A DNA stretch of 48,041 nucleotides, taken from positions 1 through 48,041 of the forward strand of contig JAPKZO010000035.1 in the NCBI GenBank assembly GCA_026393755.1, given 5' to 3'. This DNA is from Acidobacteriota bacterium. GTDB lineage: Bacteria; Acidobacteriota; Vicinamibacteria; Vicinamibacterales; JAKQTR01. How positions within the stretch are numbered: the first letter of the stretch is position 1; each line of letters opens with the position of its first letter. Of the stretch, positions 32,728-42,384 are shown in pieces. The notes under the pieces were generated by a model. The model did not search any database. It was given only the letters and a program-made list of their open reading frames with translations, and was not told where the DNA came from. The translations under genes were made by a program, and so were the position numbers.

Positions 32728-34115
32728 CGCGCTGGTCGATTCGCGCGCGGTTGACGGTGTGGGTCGCGACGGTGCTCGGCCTCGTGCTCGTCGTCCTGGC
32801 GGCCTCGACGTGGTGGACCCTTCAGGAGAGCTTTGCCGAAGCCATCGACAAGGGGCTGGTTGCGAGGGTTACCGCCATTGGGCGATTCCTCGATCAGCAG
32901 ACCGGACCGGCGTCGATGCAGGAGATGGAAGACGATCTGCGCGAGTACGTGACGCTCGATCCGGGTTGGAATCTGGTTCGCATCACCGGCCTAGGCATAG
33001 CCGTACTCTACAAGTCGCCCGCCTTCGATGACGCGGCCCTGCCGCCTGCCGGGCCGGAATTGGCGGCAGGCGGACGGGTCTTTCACGACGTGCAGATGAA
33101 AGGGCGCCCGCTTCGGATGATCACCGCGCGATTGGTGGCACGGCACCAGACGTACACCGTTGATGTCGCCTTACCGCTCGGGGAGCTGCAGGAGGCGCTC
33201 GATCAGTTCAAGTGGGCCGTCCTGATCCTCGTGCCGTGTGGCATCCTGGCTGCCGCGCTGGGAGGCTACTGGATCAGCCGTCGCGCTCTTGCGCCGGTGG
33301 ACAGGATTGCCAGCACGGCCCGTTCCATCACTCCTCAAGACCTCGGACGCCGGCTCGACGTGCCAGCCACCGGAGACGAACTGCAGCGGCTCACCGAAAC
33401 GCTCAATGCGATGCTGGACCGGCTGGAGGCCGCCTTTCGCGAGACCACGCGGTTCACCGCAGACGCGTCGCACGAGTTGAGGAGCCCGATCTCCGTGATC
33501 CGCACATCGGCCGAGATCGCGCTTCGGCGCGAGCGATCCGTCGCGGAATATCGCGAGGCGCTCTCGGGCATCCTGCACGAATCAGAGCGCACCTCCGTGC
33601 TGGTGCAGGATCTGCTGACGTTAACCCGGGCGGACGCCGGCGTGGACATCCTCCAGCGGACGCCTCTCGATCTGCGAGTGCTGCTCGACGACCTGCATGG
33701 CTCGCTGTCGACGCTCTGCGCGCATGCCAGCCTCGATCTGAACGTCGAACTGCCAGAGCAGCCCGTTCCCGCCAGCGGCGACGCGGCGGCGCTCGGCCGC
33801 CTCGTGCGCATCCTGGTGGATAACGCCGTCAAGTACACGCCCGCGCCGGGCCGGGTCACCGTGTCGCTGAGGGCCACCTCCGATGGCGCGATCATCGAGG
33901 TGGCCGACACGGGTATCGGCATCAGCGCCGACGATCTGCCCCGCGTGTTCGATCGGTTTTATCGCGCCGACAAGGCGCGCTCGCGTGATTCGGGTGGCGG
34001 CGGCCTCGGGCTGTCGATCGCGAAGTGGATAGCCGAGCAGCACGGCGCCGGCATCGCGGTCGAAAGCGACCCCGGCCACGGCTGCCGCGTGAAGGTCACT
34101 CTGCCGCTGGCGTAG
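32724..34115 (+). CDS. Sensor histidine kinase (heavy-metal-sensor-like)
   Basis: A 463-aa kinase. TM1 is at about 10-31 and TM2 at about 164-184, with a periplasmic sensor of about 130 residues between them. HAMP follows (SRRALAPVDRIASTARSITP), then the H-box with H250 (DASHELRSPISVIR). ATPase boxes are visible: N (RILVDNAVKYTP), G1 (VADTGIGISADDLP), F (VFDRFYRADKAR) and G2 (GGGGLGLSIAKW). It is cognate with the regulator, with which it overlaps by 4 nt. The sensor part resembles CusS-type kinases only loosely, so a metal signal is a guess. Confidence 0.92.
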   Translation: MTRWSIRARLTVWVATVLGLVLVVLAASTWWTLQESFAEAIDKGLVARVTAIGRFLDQQTGPASMQEMEDDLREYVTLDPGWNLVRITGLGIAVLYKSPAFDDAALPPAGPELAAGGRVFHDVQMKGRPLRMITARLVARHQTYTVDVALPLGELQEALDQFKWAVLILVPCGILAAALGGYWISRRALAPVDRIASTARSITPQDLGRRLDVPATGDELQRLTETLNAMLDRLEAAFRETTRFTADASHELRSPISVIRTSAEIALRRERSVAEYREALSGILHESERTSVLVQDLLTLTRADAGVDILQRTPLDLRVLLDDLHGSLSTLCAHASLDLNVELPEQPVPASGDAAALGRLVRILVDNAVKYTPAPGRVTVSLRATSDGAIIEVADTGIGISADDLPRVFDRFYRADKARSRDSGGGGLGLSIAKWIAEQHGAGIAVESDPGHGCRVKVTLPLA

Positions 34116-35075
34116 GGTCGGGACGATTCGGCCCGGCCCCCGCATCCCCGCGTTCGTTCGCGTCAGGCGCCATTAGTACGGCAATTGGAGCGACCTCGAC
34201 GCCGGGGCGAGACGCAAGGCGCACCGCGTAGCGGAACTCGGCATGAACCAGCGACACCCGTAGCCCGACGCGCGTCACCACGATTGCCTGCTGAATGCCG
34301 AAGAGCAGGGCAATAGTTCCCCAAGAGGCCGCGACGGGCGACATCGTTTCGTACGCGACATACCCGAGCATCAGCATGGCGGCGGGAATGAGAACCAGGA
34401 TGGCCATCCCGTACGTGGTGACGGGGTGCCTCAGGACGAACAGCAGTGCGCGGAAGTACGTCCTGACCATACCGCGTGAATCACCGATGACCACATGGAT
34501 GCGGGCGTAGTCGAGCGCAAGCAGGAACAGGCCGCACGTGATCGCCACTACGGGCAGGTTGAAGAGAAGCCACAGATAGGAGCCGGCCTCTGACGCGTTC
34601 TCGAGAAGCGGCCGTTCGACAGCCGCCAGCGCGGACATCAGACCGGCGACGACGATCACCGCACACGCACCACCGACGAGCAGCAGCCGGAAGAACCGCC
34701 AGAAGAAGCAGCCCCCCCGCCAAAGAACCGATGCATCAAGCCCCGAGACGTGCCCGTACCGGAGATCACGTTGAGCATCCCGCCCATCATGAAACTGCTG
34801 GCCGCGATCGCCAGAAGCGCCACGCCTGCGATGGTGCTGTTCAACAGTCCGAAGGCGCCCACATAGTCGTACTTCGTGAGGTCTCCGAGGACCGCGAAGT
34901 TGAATCCCCTGAGCAGAGTCGAGGCTTCCGTGGCGTGGTCGAACGCCCGGCGCCACCAGGTCAGCGCCGGGGCGACCGCCACGGCGGCGAGCCCCGCGTA
35001 CCCGGCCCAGATCAAGAGCACCAGCCGGTAGTCTCGGACGGTCGCTCTCAGGCCCAACAGAACATCGGTCAGCAT
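34096..35075 (-). pseudogene. Frameshifted multi-TM membrane protein
   Basis: Two minus-strand frames make up one protein. The first runs from ATG 35,075 (MLTDVLLGLRATVRDYRLVL) through TM helices to SRGLMHRFFGGG. The sequence then continues in another frame from GCFFWRFFRLLLVGGACAVI to the stop at 34,096, with at least four more TM helices (CGLFLLALDYARIHVVIGDS, then YGMAILVLIPAAMLMLGYVA). The switch falls at a run of seven C (34,712-34,718), so it is a slippage mutation or a sequencing error. The intact product would have about 325 aa. I do not recognise its family beyond a polytopic membrane protein. Its end overlaps the kinase end by 20 nt. Confidence 0.72.
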
Positions 35076-35125
35076 GTCGCGATCTCCGCGCGTGGCAGTT
35101 CACGCCAACCCGTCCCCACCTGCGC

Positions 35126-37255
35126 CTACAGCAATCCCAGCGTCGAGATCAGCACCTGAACCAGAAACATCCAGCGCGCAGTCCAGCCTGCCGCCGGACG
35201 GCTGTCGCCGTCGAGACGCCGGCCGTTGTTGAGCCAATTCACGTCGAGCAGGACTTTGCGCTCCGGGTCGATATCGACCCATTCGAGTTTCTCTCCTCGC
35301 ACGAACGTGAACGTCCTGGTCCGGTCCCGCCCGTCCCACGTGAGACGTTCAACCGGCTTCCCCGCGAACTTGAACGCGACCTCGACCGGGAAGTACGCCT
35401 CTCCGCGGCGCCGCGCCACCACAGTCGTTTCGTACGGCCCGGCGTTCTGATCCTCGGCCCGCTGGTCGCGCCTGGCCGCTTCCTCATCGGTTACCACCCG
35501 GCGGCCTTTCGCGTCATCGACAACGCCCCTCTCCTCGGCGACTCGCACCGACGCGGCCGACCCGATCTCGTAGTCGACGACATCGGTGCCCCGCATCACC
35601 TGGTCGAAGTACCACGCGAAGTCGCGGCCGGTGACCTCGTTGACCACGTCGAAGAAATCCTGGCTCTGCGGATGCTTGAATCTCCACCGTTCGTGGAACG
35701 TGCGCATGACGCGCGCCATGGTCTGCTCGCCGACGAGGTTCTCGAGCGTGCGGAGGGCAATCTCCGGCTTCTGGTACGAATAGAAACCGTAGGAGTCCGC
35801 CGGCGTGTAGTCCCAGGAGTTGGCGATGATCCGGTTGAACTTCGCGTTGGGGCTGTTGCCCATCCGCAGCGTGTCGACCTCGCCGATTCGCAGTCCAAGA
35901 AACTCGACCACCGTTGACACCGGGCCGTAGACCGCTTCCATCACCTTGCCGGTCGAGTACGAATTGATGCCTTCGTCCAGCCAGGCTTCCTCGAACTCGT
36001 TGTTGCCAACCATCGCGTACCAGAACTGATGGCCAAACTCGTGGACCGTCACTTCTTCAGGGGCGCGAATCCGATCGAAGGGCCATCGGTTGAACAGGAT
36101 CGACGTGCCCGCCGTAATGAACGTCGGATACTCCATCCCGCCGGCGCCGCCCGCGCCGTACGCGGGATCCACCACCGTCAACGTTCGATAGGGATACCGC
36201 CCGTACCACAGGCCGAACCACTTCAGGCCGTCCTTGGCGGCCTGCACGTGCCGCGCCGACTGTGCCAGGTGCTCAGGCTGCATCAACACGGTGATGGCGA
36301 CGTCCGAGAGCCGCACCTCGTCGAGGGTCCGGCCCAGGAGTTGAGCGGCGCGCTGATACTCCGACGGTGTCACATCCCTGGTCGCCGAAAACGTCGCCGC
36401 CACCGCGACAAACCTCGGGTCGGCGGTCCAGGCGAAATCGTGAACATCAGCCTGCTCGTACGTGGAGGTGGTGGTGCCGTCGCCGTTTGTGTGCTCGTGC
36501 GTTCTCTCGCCTGTCGCACCGACGACAAACGTCGAAGGCGCGGTGATCTCGACGCGATAGGTGCCGTAGTCCGCGTAGAACTCGGAATTGGCGTGGAACT
36601 GATGGCAGTTCCATCCGCCCGTCGCTCGGCCGCGCATGCCGGCCGGCTCGTAGACGCCAAGCTTCGGGAACCACTGACCGACCAGATAAAAGTCGCCCTT
36701 GAATCCCGTGCGCGCGAACACACGCGGAAGCTGGGCGGTGAACCCGATATCCAGCGTGATCGACCCGCCCGGCGGCACTGGTTCCGGCAACGCCAGTCTC
36801 GCCACGGTCTGGTCGTCGCGATTCCCATCGTCTGGCTGCGCGAACGCCAGCCGCGTCGTCAGATCAGTGCCCGACGCCGTCCGAATCGACGTGACATCGA
36901 TCCAGCCCCAGGAGTCGCGCGCCATCGCATCGCCACGGAGTTGCCCGCCCGACTCTTTGACGAACGTGGTTCGGGTGTTCTTGAAGGCGTTCAGATAGAG
37001 ATGGAACCACAACTCGCCGACGGCGTCTGACGAAGGGTTCGTCCACGTCAGGCGCTCGGTGCCGGCGAGCTGCTTCGACGAGGCGTCCAGCTTGACCTTG
37101 ATGGCGTACTGGACGACATGATCGGACTTGTCGGGCAACGGACCCGCGACCGCGGACGCACCCATGCTTGCCGCAACCAGAAGACCGAGAAGCACCCGAA
37201 GCCGGGGTCGGGACGAATTATCGACAGTGGGCGTTCTGAGCGACACAATTGTCAT
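35126..37255 (-). CDS. M1-family metallopeptidase
   Basis: A 709-aa secreted peptidase. A signal peptide-like stretch is VLLGLLVAASMGASAVAG. The zinc site is HEFGH (VTVHEFGHQFWY) with the third ligand E about 20 residues on (NEFEEAWLDEG). The exopeptidase-type loop reads GGMEYPTF in place of the classic GAMEN, as in other bacterial M1-like proteins. The catalytic Tyr should be in the later YSYQKPEIALRTLE region. The N-terminal domain is beta-rich. Start codon and first 17 residues lie inside a REP-like inverted repeat (37,204-37,319), so the true or ancestral start is uncertain. It is probably periplasmic or surface-bound, trimming peptides. Confidence 0.9.
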   Translation of the reverse strand: MTIVSLRTPTVDNSSRPRLRVLLGLLVAASMGASAVAGPLPDKSDHVVQYAIKVKLDASSKQLAGTERLTWTNPSSDAVGELWFHLYLNAFKNTRTTFVKESGGQLRGDAMARDSWGWIDVTSIRTASGTDLTTRLAFAQPDDGNRDDQTVARLALPEPVPPGGSITLDIGFTAQLPRVFARTGFKGDFYLVGQWFPKLGVYEPAGMRGRATGGWNCHQFHANSEFYADYGTYRVEITAPSTFVVGATGERTHEHTNGDGTTTSTYEQADVHDFAWTADPRFVAVAATFSATRDVTPSEYQRAAQLLGRTLDEVRLSDVAITVLMQPEHLAQSARHVQAAKDGLKWFGLWYGRYPYRTLTVVDPAYGAGGAGGMEYPTFITAGTSILFNRWPFDRIRAPEEVTVHEFGHQFWYAMVGNNEFEEAWLDEGINSYSTGKVMEAVYGPVSTVVEFLGLRIGEVDTLRMGNSPNAKFNRIIANSWDYTPADSYGFYSYQKPEIALRTLENLVGEQTMARVMRTFHERWRFKHPQSQDFFDVVNEVTGRDFAWYFDQVMRGTDVVDYEIGSAASVRVAEERGVVDDAKGRRVVTDEEAARRDQRAEDQNAGPYETTVVARRRGEAYFPVEVAFKFAGKPVERLTWDGRDRTRTFTFVRGEKLEWVDIDPERKVLLDVNWLNNGRRLDGDSRPAAGWTARWMFLVQVLISTLGLL

Positions 37256-37319
37256 CGTCTCTCACGAAGTACAGAATCGTAATGTTCGAGAGACCTTGTT
37301 TGTAATTCGTCCCGACCCC
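37204..37319. repeat. REP-like 17-bp inverted repeat pair at the M1 gene start
   Basis: GGGGTCGGGACGAATTA (37,204-37,220) and its exact complement (37,303-37,319) flank 82 nt. The left arm encodes residues of the M1 peptidase N-terminus and the right arm reaches the stop of the cyclophilin gene. A partial match (GGGTCGGGACGATTC) is seen near 34,116. Confidence 0.75.
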
Positions 37320-37837
37320 TATGACCGGTCGATGGTGACGCTGGTGATGACAATGTCGGTGGCCGGCCGGTCGCCTGGCTTCGTCCTGGCGTTGCCGATC
37401 TTCTCGACGACGTCCATGCCGTCGACAACCTCTCCGAAGACCGAGTGCTTTCCGTCGAGCCACGGTGTCGGCGCCAGCGTAATGAAGAATTGCCCGCCGT
37501 TCGTGTTGGGGCCAGAGTTGGCCATCGACAGGATGCCGGGCTTGCTGTGCCTGCGCTTCGGGCTGAACTCGTCCTTGAAGGTGTAGCCCGGGCCGCCGGT
37601 TCCCCGGCCCAGCGGGTCGCCGCCCTGGATCATGAAGCCGCTGATGACGCGATGGAAGACGATGCCGTCGTAGTAGGGCTGATTCGATTTCCTGCCTGTT
37701 CGCGGATCGGTCCACTCCTTGGACCCTTCCGCCAATCCAATGAAGTTCGCGACCGTCAGCGGCGCATCTTCATCGAACAGCCGAATCGTGAACGGGCCTT
37801 CGGTGGTGACGAACTTTGCCGAGACACCTGTTTTCAA
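37319..37837 (-). CDS. Cyclophilin-type peptidyl-prolyl isomerase
   Basis: A 172-aa single-domain cyclophilin that catalyses Xaa-Pro isomerisation. Key parts are [20 protein letters not shown] with the catalytic Arg, [13 protein letters not shown], and [21 protein letters not shown] chose TTG 37,837 because GGGAGG lies 5 nt ahead and the upstream in-frame sequence is not cyclophilin-like. No signal peptide is seen from that start, so it is probably cytoplasmic. It is divergent from the branching enzyme. Confidence 0.9.
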   Translation of the reverse strand: MKTGVSAKFVTTEGPFTIRLFDEDAPLTVANFIGLAEGSKEWTDPRTGRKSNQPYYDGIVFHRVISGFMIQGGDPLGRGTGGPGYTFKDEFSPKRRHSKPGILSMANSGPNTNGGQFFITLAPTPWLDGKHSVFGEVVDGMDVVEKIGNARTKPGDRPATDIVITSVTIDRS

Positions 37838-37936
37838 CGTAGCCTCCCGTTGACGGTGACGACCTGTCCGGCCGTGGTCCCGTCCCGATGTCCATGGTTT
37901 CTCCAACAATCGTATAGCATGTGGCGTGTATGGGGA

Positions 37937-39886
37937 ATGTCGATACAGTATGACCCGAGGCCACCCGTGTCAGGCCACACGCTGATGAAGACGCTGCTCT
38001 CTGACCTCGATCTCCACCTGTTCAACGAGGGCACGCACCACCGCATTCACGAGAAGCTCGGCGCGCACACGGCGACCTTCGACGGCGTGCAGGGGCTGCA
38101 CTTTGCGGTGTGGGCGCCGAATGCCCGTGGCGTGAGGGTTGTCGGCGATTTCAACCGATGGCACAGCGCCGCGCACGCGATGCAGCCGGTGGGCAACTCG
38201 GGGATCTGGGCCCTGTTTGTGCCAGGGCTGTCGATGGGTGAGAAGTACAAATTCGAGGTGCGCGGGTCCGATGGGGCCGTCACGCTGAAGGCCGATCCGT
38301 ACGCCACCCGGTTCGAAGTGCCGCCCCGATCGGCGACGATCGCGTGGGAGTTATCGGGTTTCCAGTGGCATGACGATGCGTGGATGGAAAGCCGCGCTCG
38401 AAATGGCCATCTGCTCAGCCGCCCGGTATCCGCCTACGAGGTGCACCTGGGATCCTGGCGCCGGACATTGGACAACCAGTTGCTGTCCTACCGCGACATC
38501 GCCGACCAACTGGTGGCGTACGTGACGGAAATGGGCTTCACGCACGTGGAGCTGATGCCCGTCATGGAGCATCCGTTCACCGGCTCGTGGGGATATCAGG
38601 TCACCGGGTTCTTCGCGCCCTCGAGCCGGTTTGGATTGCCAGAGGACTTCAAGTATCTGGTCGATCGGTGTCACGCGGCCGGAATTGGCGTCATCCTCGA
38701 CTGGGTGCCGGGGCACTTCCCAAAGGACGGGTACGGCCTGATCCGGTTTGACGGCACGGCGCTCTACGAGCACGCCGATCCCCGAATTGGCGAGCACCTG
38801 GAGTGGGGCACGCTGGCGTTCAACTACGGTCGCCACGAAGTGCGCAATTTCCTGCTGGCCAACGCGCTCTTCTGGCTTGACGAGTATCACGTCGACGGCC
38901 TGCGCGTCGACGCGGTGGCCTCGATGCTCTACCTCGACTACTCCAGACAGGAAGGGCAGTGGCTGCCCAACAAATTCGGCGGGCGCGAGAACCTTGAGGC
39001 CATCGATTTTCTGCGGCAACTGAACACGATCGTGCACGAGCGGCATCCGGGGGCCGTGACCATCGCCGAGGAATCCACCGCGTGGCCGGCCGTGAGCCGG
39101 CCTGTGTATGCCGGCGGCCTGGGGTTCACCTTCAAGTGGAACATGGGCTGGATGCACGACATGCTGGGCTACATGTCGCAGGACCCGGTGCACCGTAAAT
39201 GGGCGCACAACGACATCACGTTCTCGATGCTGTACGCCTTCACGGAGAACTTTGTGCTGCCGTTCTCCCATGACGAAGTCGTGCACGGCAAGCGCTCGAT
39301 GCTGGCCAAGATGCCCGGGGACGAGTGGCAGCGCTTCGCCAACCTGCGGGCCCTCTACGGCTTCATGTTCGGCCACCCGGGCAAGAAGCTGCTGTTTATG
39401 GGCGGCGAGTTCGGGCAGACCCGCGAGTGGGATCACGACGTCAGCCTCGACTGGGATCTCGTGAGGCAGCCGCTGCACCAGGGCCTGCAGCGGCTCGTGG
39501 CCGATCTGAACCGCGTCTATCGCGAGGAGGCGTCGCTGCACGAGATGGACGTCACGCCCGAGGGCTTCAGCTGGATCGATTGCAACGACCACGACAACTC
39601 GGTGGTGTCGTTCTTGAGGCGCGCGAGGGCCCCGGAGGACTTTACCGCCTTCGTCCTGAATTTCACGCCCGTTCCGCGTCGTGCATACCGCGTGGGCGTG
39701 CCAGCCGCCGGCACGTACCGGGAACTGCTGAACACCGATTCGACCGCCTATGGCGGATCCAATGTCGGCAACGCCGGACTGGCGACGACCGAGCCGATCC
39801 CCGCCCACGGGTATCCCCACTCGCTCAGTCTCACGATCCCGCCGCTCGCCTGCGTCGTGCTCAAGCCCGAGCCAGGCAGACACTAG
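37937..39886 (+). CDS. glgB: 1,4-alpha-glucan branching enzyme
   Basis: A 649-aa GH13 enzyme that forms alpha-1,6 branches in glycogen. The N-terminal CBM48 domain is at about residues 50-145 ([20 protein letters not shown]). The catalytic barrel has [20 protein letters not shown], nucleophile Asp in [16 protein letters not shown], acid Glu in [10 protein letters not shown], and [10 protein letters not shown]. The C-terminal all-beta domain closes the protein. ATG 37,937 is the assigned start; ATG 37,985 ([16 protein letters not shown]) is a good alternative. It is a little shorter than E. coli GlgB, lacking the first N-terminal module. No other glycogen gene is in the window. Confidence 0.94.
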   Translation: MSIQYDPRPPVSGHTLMKTLLSDLDLHLFNEGTHHRIHEKLGAHTATFDGVQGLHFAVWAPNARGVRVVGDFNRWHSAAHAMQPVGNSGIWALFVPGLSMGEKYKFEVRGSDGAVTLKADPYATRFEVPPRSATIAWELSGFQWHDDAWMESRARNGHLLSRPVSAYEVHLGSWRRTLDNQLLSYRDIADQLVAYVTEMGFTHVELMPVMEHPFTGSWGYQVTGFFAPSSRFGLPEDFKYLVDRCHAAGIGVILDWVPGHFPKDGYGLIRFDGTALYEHADPRIGEHLEWGTLAFNYGRHEVRNFLLANALFWLDEYHVDGLRVDAVASMLYLDYSRQEGQWLPNKFGGRENLEAIDFLRQLNTIVHERHPGAVTIAEESTAWPAVSRPVYAGGLGFTFKWNMGWMHDMLGYMSQDPVHRKWAHNDITFSMLYAFTENFVLPFSHDEVVHGKRSMLAKMPGDEWQRFANLRALYGFMFGHPGKKLLFMGGEFGQTREWDHDVSLDWDLVRQPLHQGLQRLVADLNRVYREEASLHEMDVTPEGFSWIDCNDHDNSVVSFLRRARAPEDFTAFVLNFTPVPRRAYRVGVPAAGTYRELLNTDSTAYGGSNVGNAGLATTEPIPAHGYPHSLSLTIPPLACVVLKPEPGRH

Positions 39887-40191
39887 GAACTATTTCTTGC
39901 CATTTGTTTCCGTCCTTCGTGTACCGTCTACCGTACTCGGGGACGTCCGCGGCCAGACCCTGTGCGAGCCGAGTGTGCAGCCCATGCACACTCGATGTGC
40001 GGTCGTGCACGGCAACAGGCCGCGATCTGAACCGGTGAATAGGCTGGCATTCTCGCGCGAACACGCGAATCGCCACGTGTTTGCGGCACCGACATGGCGG
40101 TGGCCGGCCACGTGTGGATATCTGGACGCCTTCTTGCACTGTCCGGGAATACAGCGCGAGTCCGGCGGGTCGTCGCGAAGGCGGGTTTCCG
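39887..40191. other. Intergenic region with a strong hairpin
   Basis: No gene is supported. CGAGTGTGCA (39,970-39,979) and TGCACACTCG (39,985-39,994) form a perfect 10-bp stem with a 5-nt loop. It lacks a T tract, so it is not a standard terminator of glgB. Confidence 0.55.
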
Positions 40192-41220
40192 ATGTCAGAG
40201 GCTATCCAGCAGGCGGCAAGCATCATCGTCATCGACGACACTGACGTCAGTGCGGAGGTACTGAAGCGCCTCCTGCTCCGAGACGGCCACACCGTCGAGG
40301 TGGCACACGACGGGGAGAGTGGCCTGGAGGCGGTGCGCCGGTCGATTCCGGACCTGGTCCTGCTCGACGTGATGATGCCGGGAATCAACGGGTTCGAGGT
40401 TTGCAGACGGATCAAGTCTGACCCGGCCACTCGCCTCACGCCGGTCGTCCTGGTGACCACGCTCGACGGCCGGGACGATCGCATACGGGGGATGGATGCG
40501 GGCGCGGACGACTTCCTGACCAAGCCGGTCGACGGCATGGAACTGCGGGCCAGAGTCCGGGCTCTGCTCCGGTTGAAGCGGTTCACCGACGAACTCGATT
40601 CGGCCGAGGCCGTGATCCTGGGGATGGCGCGAACCATCGAGGCACGCGATCCATACACCGAAGGACATTGCGAACGGCTGGCGAGGTACGCCGTCAGGAT
40701 GGCCGAGGCGATGGGCCTGCCCGAAGACGAACTCGCGGCGCTGTACCGGGGCGGGTATCTCCACGACATCGGCAAGATCGCCACGCCCGACAGGATCCTG
40801 CTGAAACCCGGGGCCCTGTCGCCCGAGGAGTTCGAGATCGTCAAGCGGCACGCGATCGTCGGTGATCAGATTTGCGCCGACTTCAGACTGCTGCGGCCCG
40901 TGCGTCCCATTGTCAGGCATCATCACGAACGGCAGAACGGGAGCGGCTATCCCGACGGTCTGGTCGGTGATCAAGTTCCCCTGCTGGCCCAGATTGCCGG
41001 CGTCGTGGACGTGTACGACGCGATGACGACCTCGCGTCCGTACAAGGAGGCTATGGCTTCGCCCGATGCGTTCGACCTGCTGAGACGAGAAGCGGCCAAC
41101 GGTCTCCATCGAATGGAACTGATCGACCTGTTGACCGGGCTTCAGCAGGACGGGAAGCTCGGTGCCGCAACCGATGCCGAGGATATGAACCGCCGTTTCT
41201 TGAAAGGATCCGCTCGATGA
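40192..41220 (+). CDS. HD-GYP response regulator, predicted c-di-GMP phosphodiesterase
   Basis: A 342-aa protein. The receiver (about 10-125) has D59 (LVLLDVMMPG) and K in DDFLTKPV. The HD-GYP domain (about 145-320) is intact: GHCERLARYAVRMAE, the HD pair in YLHDIGK, KRHAIVG, HHHERQNGSGYPDGL with the GYP signature, and DVYDAMTTSRPYK. It should hydrolyse c-di-GMP when phosphorylated. I chose ATG 40,192 on the basis of GAAGGCGGG upstream. It overlaps the next regulator by 4 nt. Confidence 0.93.
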   Translation: MSEAIQQAASIIVIDDTDVSAEVLKRLLLRDGHTVEVAHDGESGLEAVRRSIPDLVLLDVMMPGINGFEVCRRIKSDPATRLTPVVLVTTLDGRDDRIRGMDAGADDFLTKPVDGMELRARVRALLRLKRFTDELDSAEAVILGMARTIEARDPYTEGHCERLARYAVRMAEAMGLPEDELAALYRGGYLHDIGKIATPDRILLKPGALSPEEFEIVKRHAIVGDQICADFRLLRPVRPIVRHHHERQNGSGYPDGLVGDQVPLLAQIAGVVDVYDAMTTSRPYKEAMASPDAFDLLRREAANGLHRMELIDLLTGLQQDGKLGAATDAEDMNRRFLKGSAR

Positions 41221-42002
41221 CACCGCAGAATCCCGTATTGGTTCTGGTCGATGACGACCCGCTGGTGCGGCAGATGGTCGGTCGATTCGGGGCTCGTGCG
41301 GGATATGACGTCGTGTCGTCGGTGGGCGGCGCGCAGTTGCTCGATCAACTTCAGCGCCAGCCGGCCCTCGTGCTGGTCGATCTTCAGATGCCGGGTGTCC
41401 CGGGTCTGCACGTCCTGCGGGCGGTTCGCGAGCGGGTTCCCGCATGCGAGATCGTGCTCACCAGCAGCGAAGCGACCATCAAGCAAGCCGTGGAGGCGCT
41501 GCAGCTCGGCGCCCTCGACTACCTCAGCAAGCCGCTTGATTTCGACCGGCTCGGCCGGCTGCTCGTCATCGTGCGTGAGGAGGCCACCCGCCGCAGGAGC
41601 CTGCTGGCCATCAGCACCGACGCGGAACGGACGTTGTTCAATGCTCACTGGGAAGGCCACCTGCGGGAGCTGCGCAATCGGGCCGAACCTGCCAGCCTGC
41701 TCGCCGAGGGTCTCTTGACGCCGGAATGGGGAAGGGTTGGCGCGGCCACCACGCCTGCGCCGGCCACCGAAACTGTTCCGGTCATCGCGCGAGAGCCTCA
41801 GGGGCAAGACCGGGACGAACTCGGTCTCAAGAGAGTCGAGCGCGACCACATCGTCCGCGTGCTCGAGCGCTCACGGGGCAACAAAAAAGCAGCCGCGGAG
41901 CTGCTCGGCATCAGCCGGCGGAAGCTGTATCGCTATCTCGAGGAGTACCACCTGCACATCCCGCACAAGGCGCAGCAGCACACCGACTCCGCATTGCTGT
42001 AG
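41217..42002 (+). CDS. Response regulator with Fis-type HTH (ActR/RegA-like)
   Basis: A 261-aa regulator. The receiver (1-120) has D12-D13-D14, phospho-acceptor D55 (LVLVDLQMPG) and K in ALDYLSKPLD. A linker of about 80 residues follows. The C-terminal Fis-like HTH is at about 205-245 (DHIVRVLERSRGNKKAAAEL, then LGISRRKLYRYLEEY). There is no AAA+ domain, so it does not activate sigma-54 itself. It is coupled to the HD-GYP gene by a 4-nt overlap. Its targets may include the following pseudopilin. Confidence 0.9.
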   Translation: MTPQNPVLVLVDDDPLVRQMVGRFGARAGYDVVSSVGGAQLLDQLQRQPALVLVDLQMPGVPGLHVLRAVRERVPACEIVLTSSEATIKQAVEALQLGALDYLSKPLDFDRLGRLLVIVREEATRRRSLLAISTDAERTLFNAHWEGHLRELRNRAEPASLLAEGLLTPEWGRVGAATTPAPATETVPVIAREPQGQDRDELGLKRVERDHIVRVLERSRGNKKAAAELLGISRRKLYRYLEEYHLHIPHKAQQHTDSALL

Positions 42003-42384
42003 CCGCCGGCGCACCACGCGCCGCCATTCTTGATTCCTTCCTCCCGGGTCCGCGCCGGTCGATCGGACCGCTCCGGCCGCACGCATTGTGTGCGGGGGGT
42101 GCACAGTACTGGTGCGGGCACGCTCGCACCCAACCCCGTCCGAATTCATCCATTTTCTGGAACTCATTGACAATAATAGGGTTAACAAACCTGATCCACC
42201 TGGCCCTGTGCTTGCTTCTCTCGGCCATAGAGAACCAGGCCGGCGGCGATGACGGCACACACAGATGCGCGCGACGCTCTCCGGTTCTCTCTGATTGAAA
42301 GCACGTCGGGCCGGCATTCGGGCGATGAGGCGATGGAGCCCCGGATGCGGTTGTCGGGACGAGGCCAACGAGAGGAACGCGACC
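42003..42384. other. Intergenic region before the pseudopilin
   Basis: No gene is supported. The sigma-54-like box at 42,201-42,216 is the only regulatory candidate. A GC-rich tract (GTGTGCGGGGGGTGCACAG, about 42,088) has weak dyad symmetry. Confidence 0.45.
42201..42216 (+). promoter_or_regulatory. Sigma-54-like promoter before the pseudopilin gene
   Basis: TGGCCCTGTGCTTGCT has GG and GC at the -24/-12 spacing of sigma-54 promoters and differs at one main position from the consensus. It lies about 170 bp before the pseudopilin ATG. Pilin genes are often under sigma-54. Confidence 0.4.
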
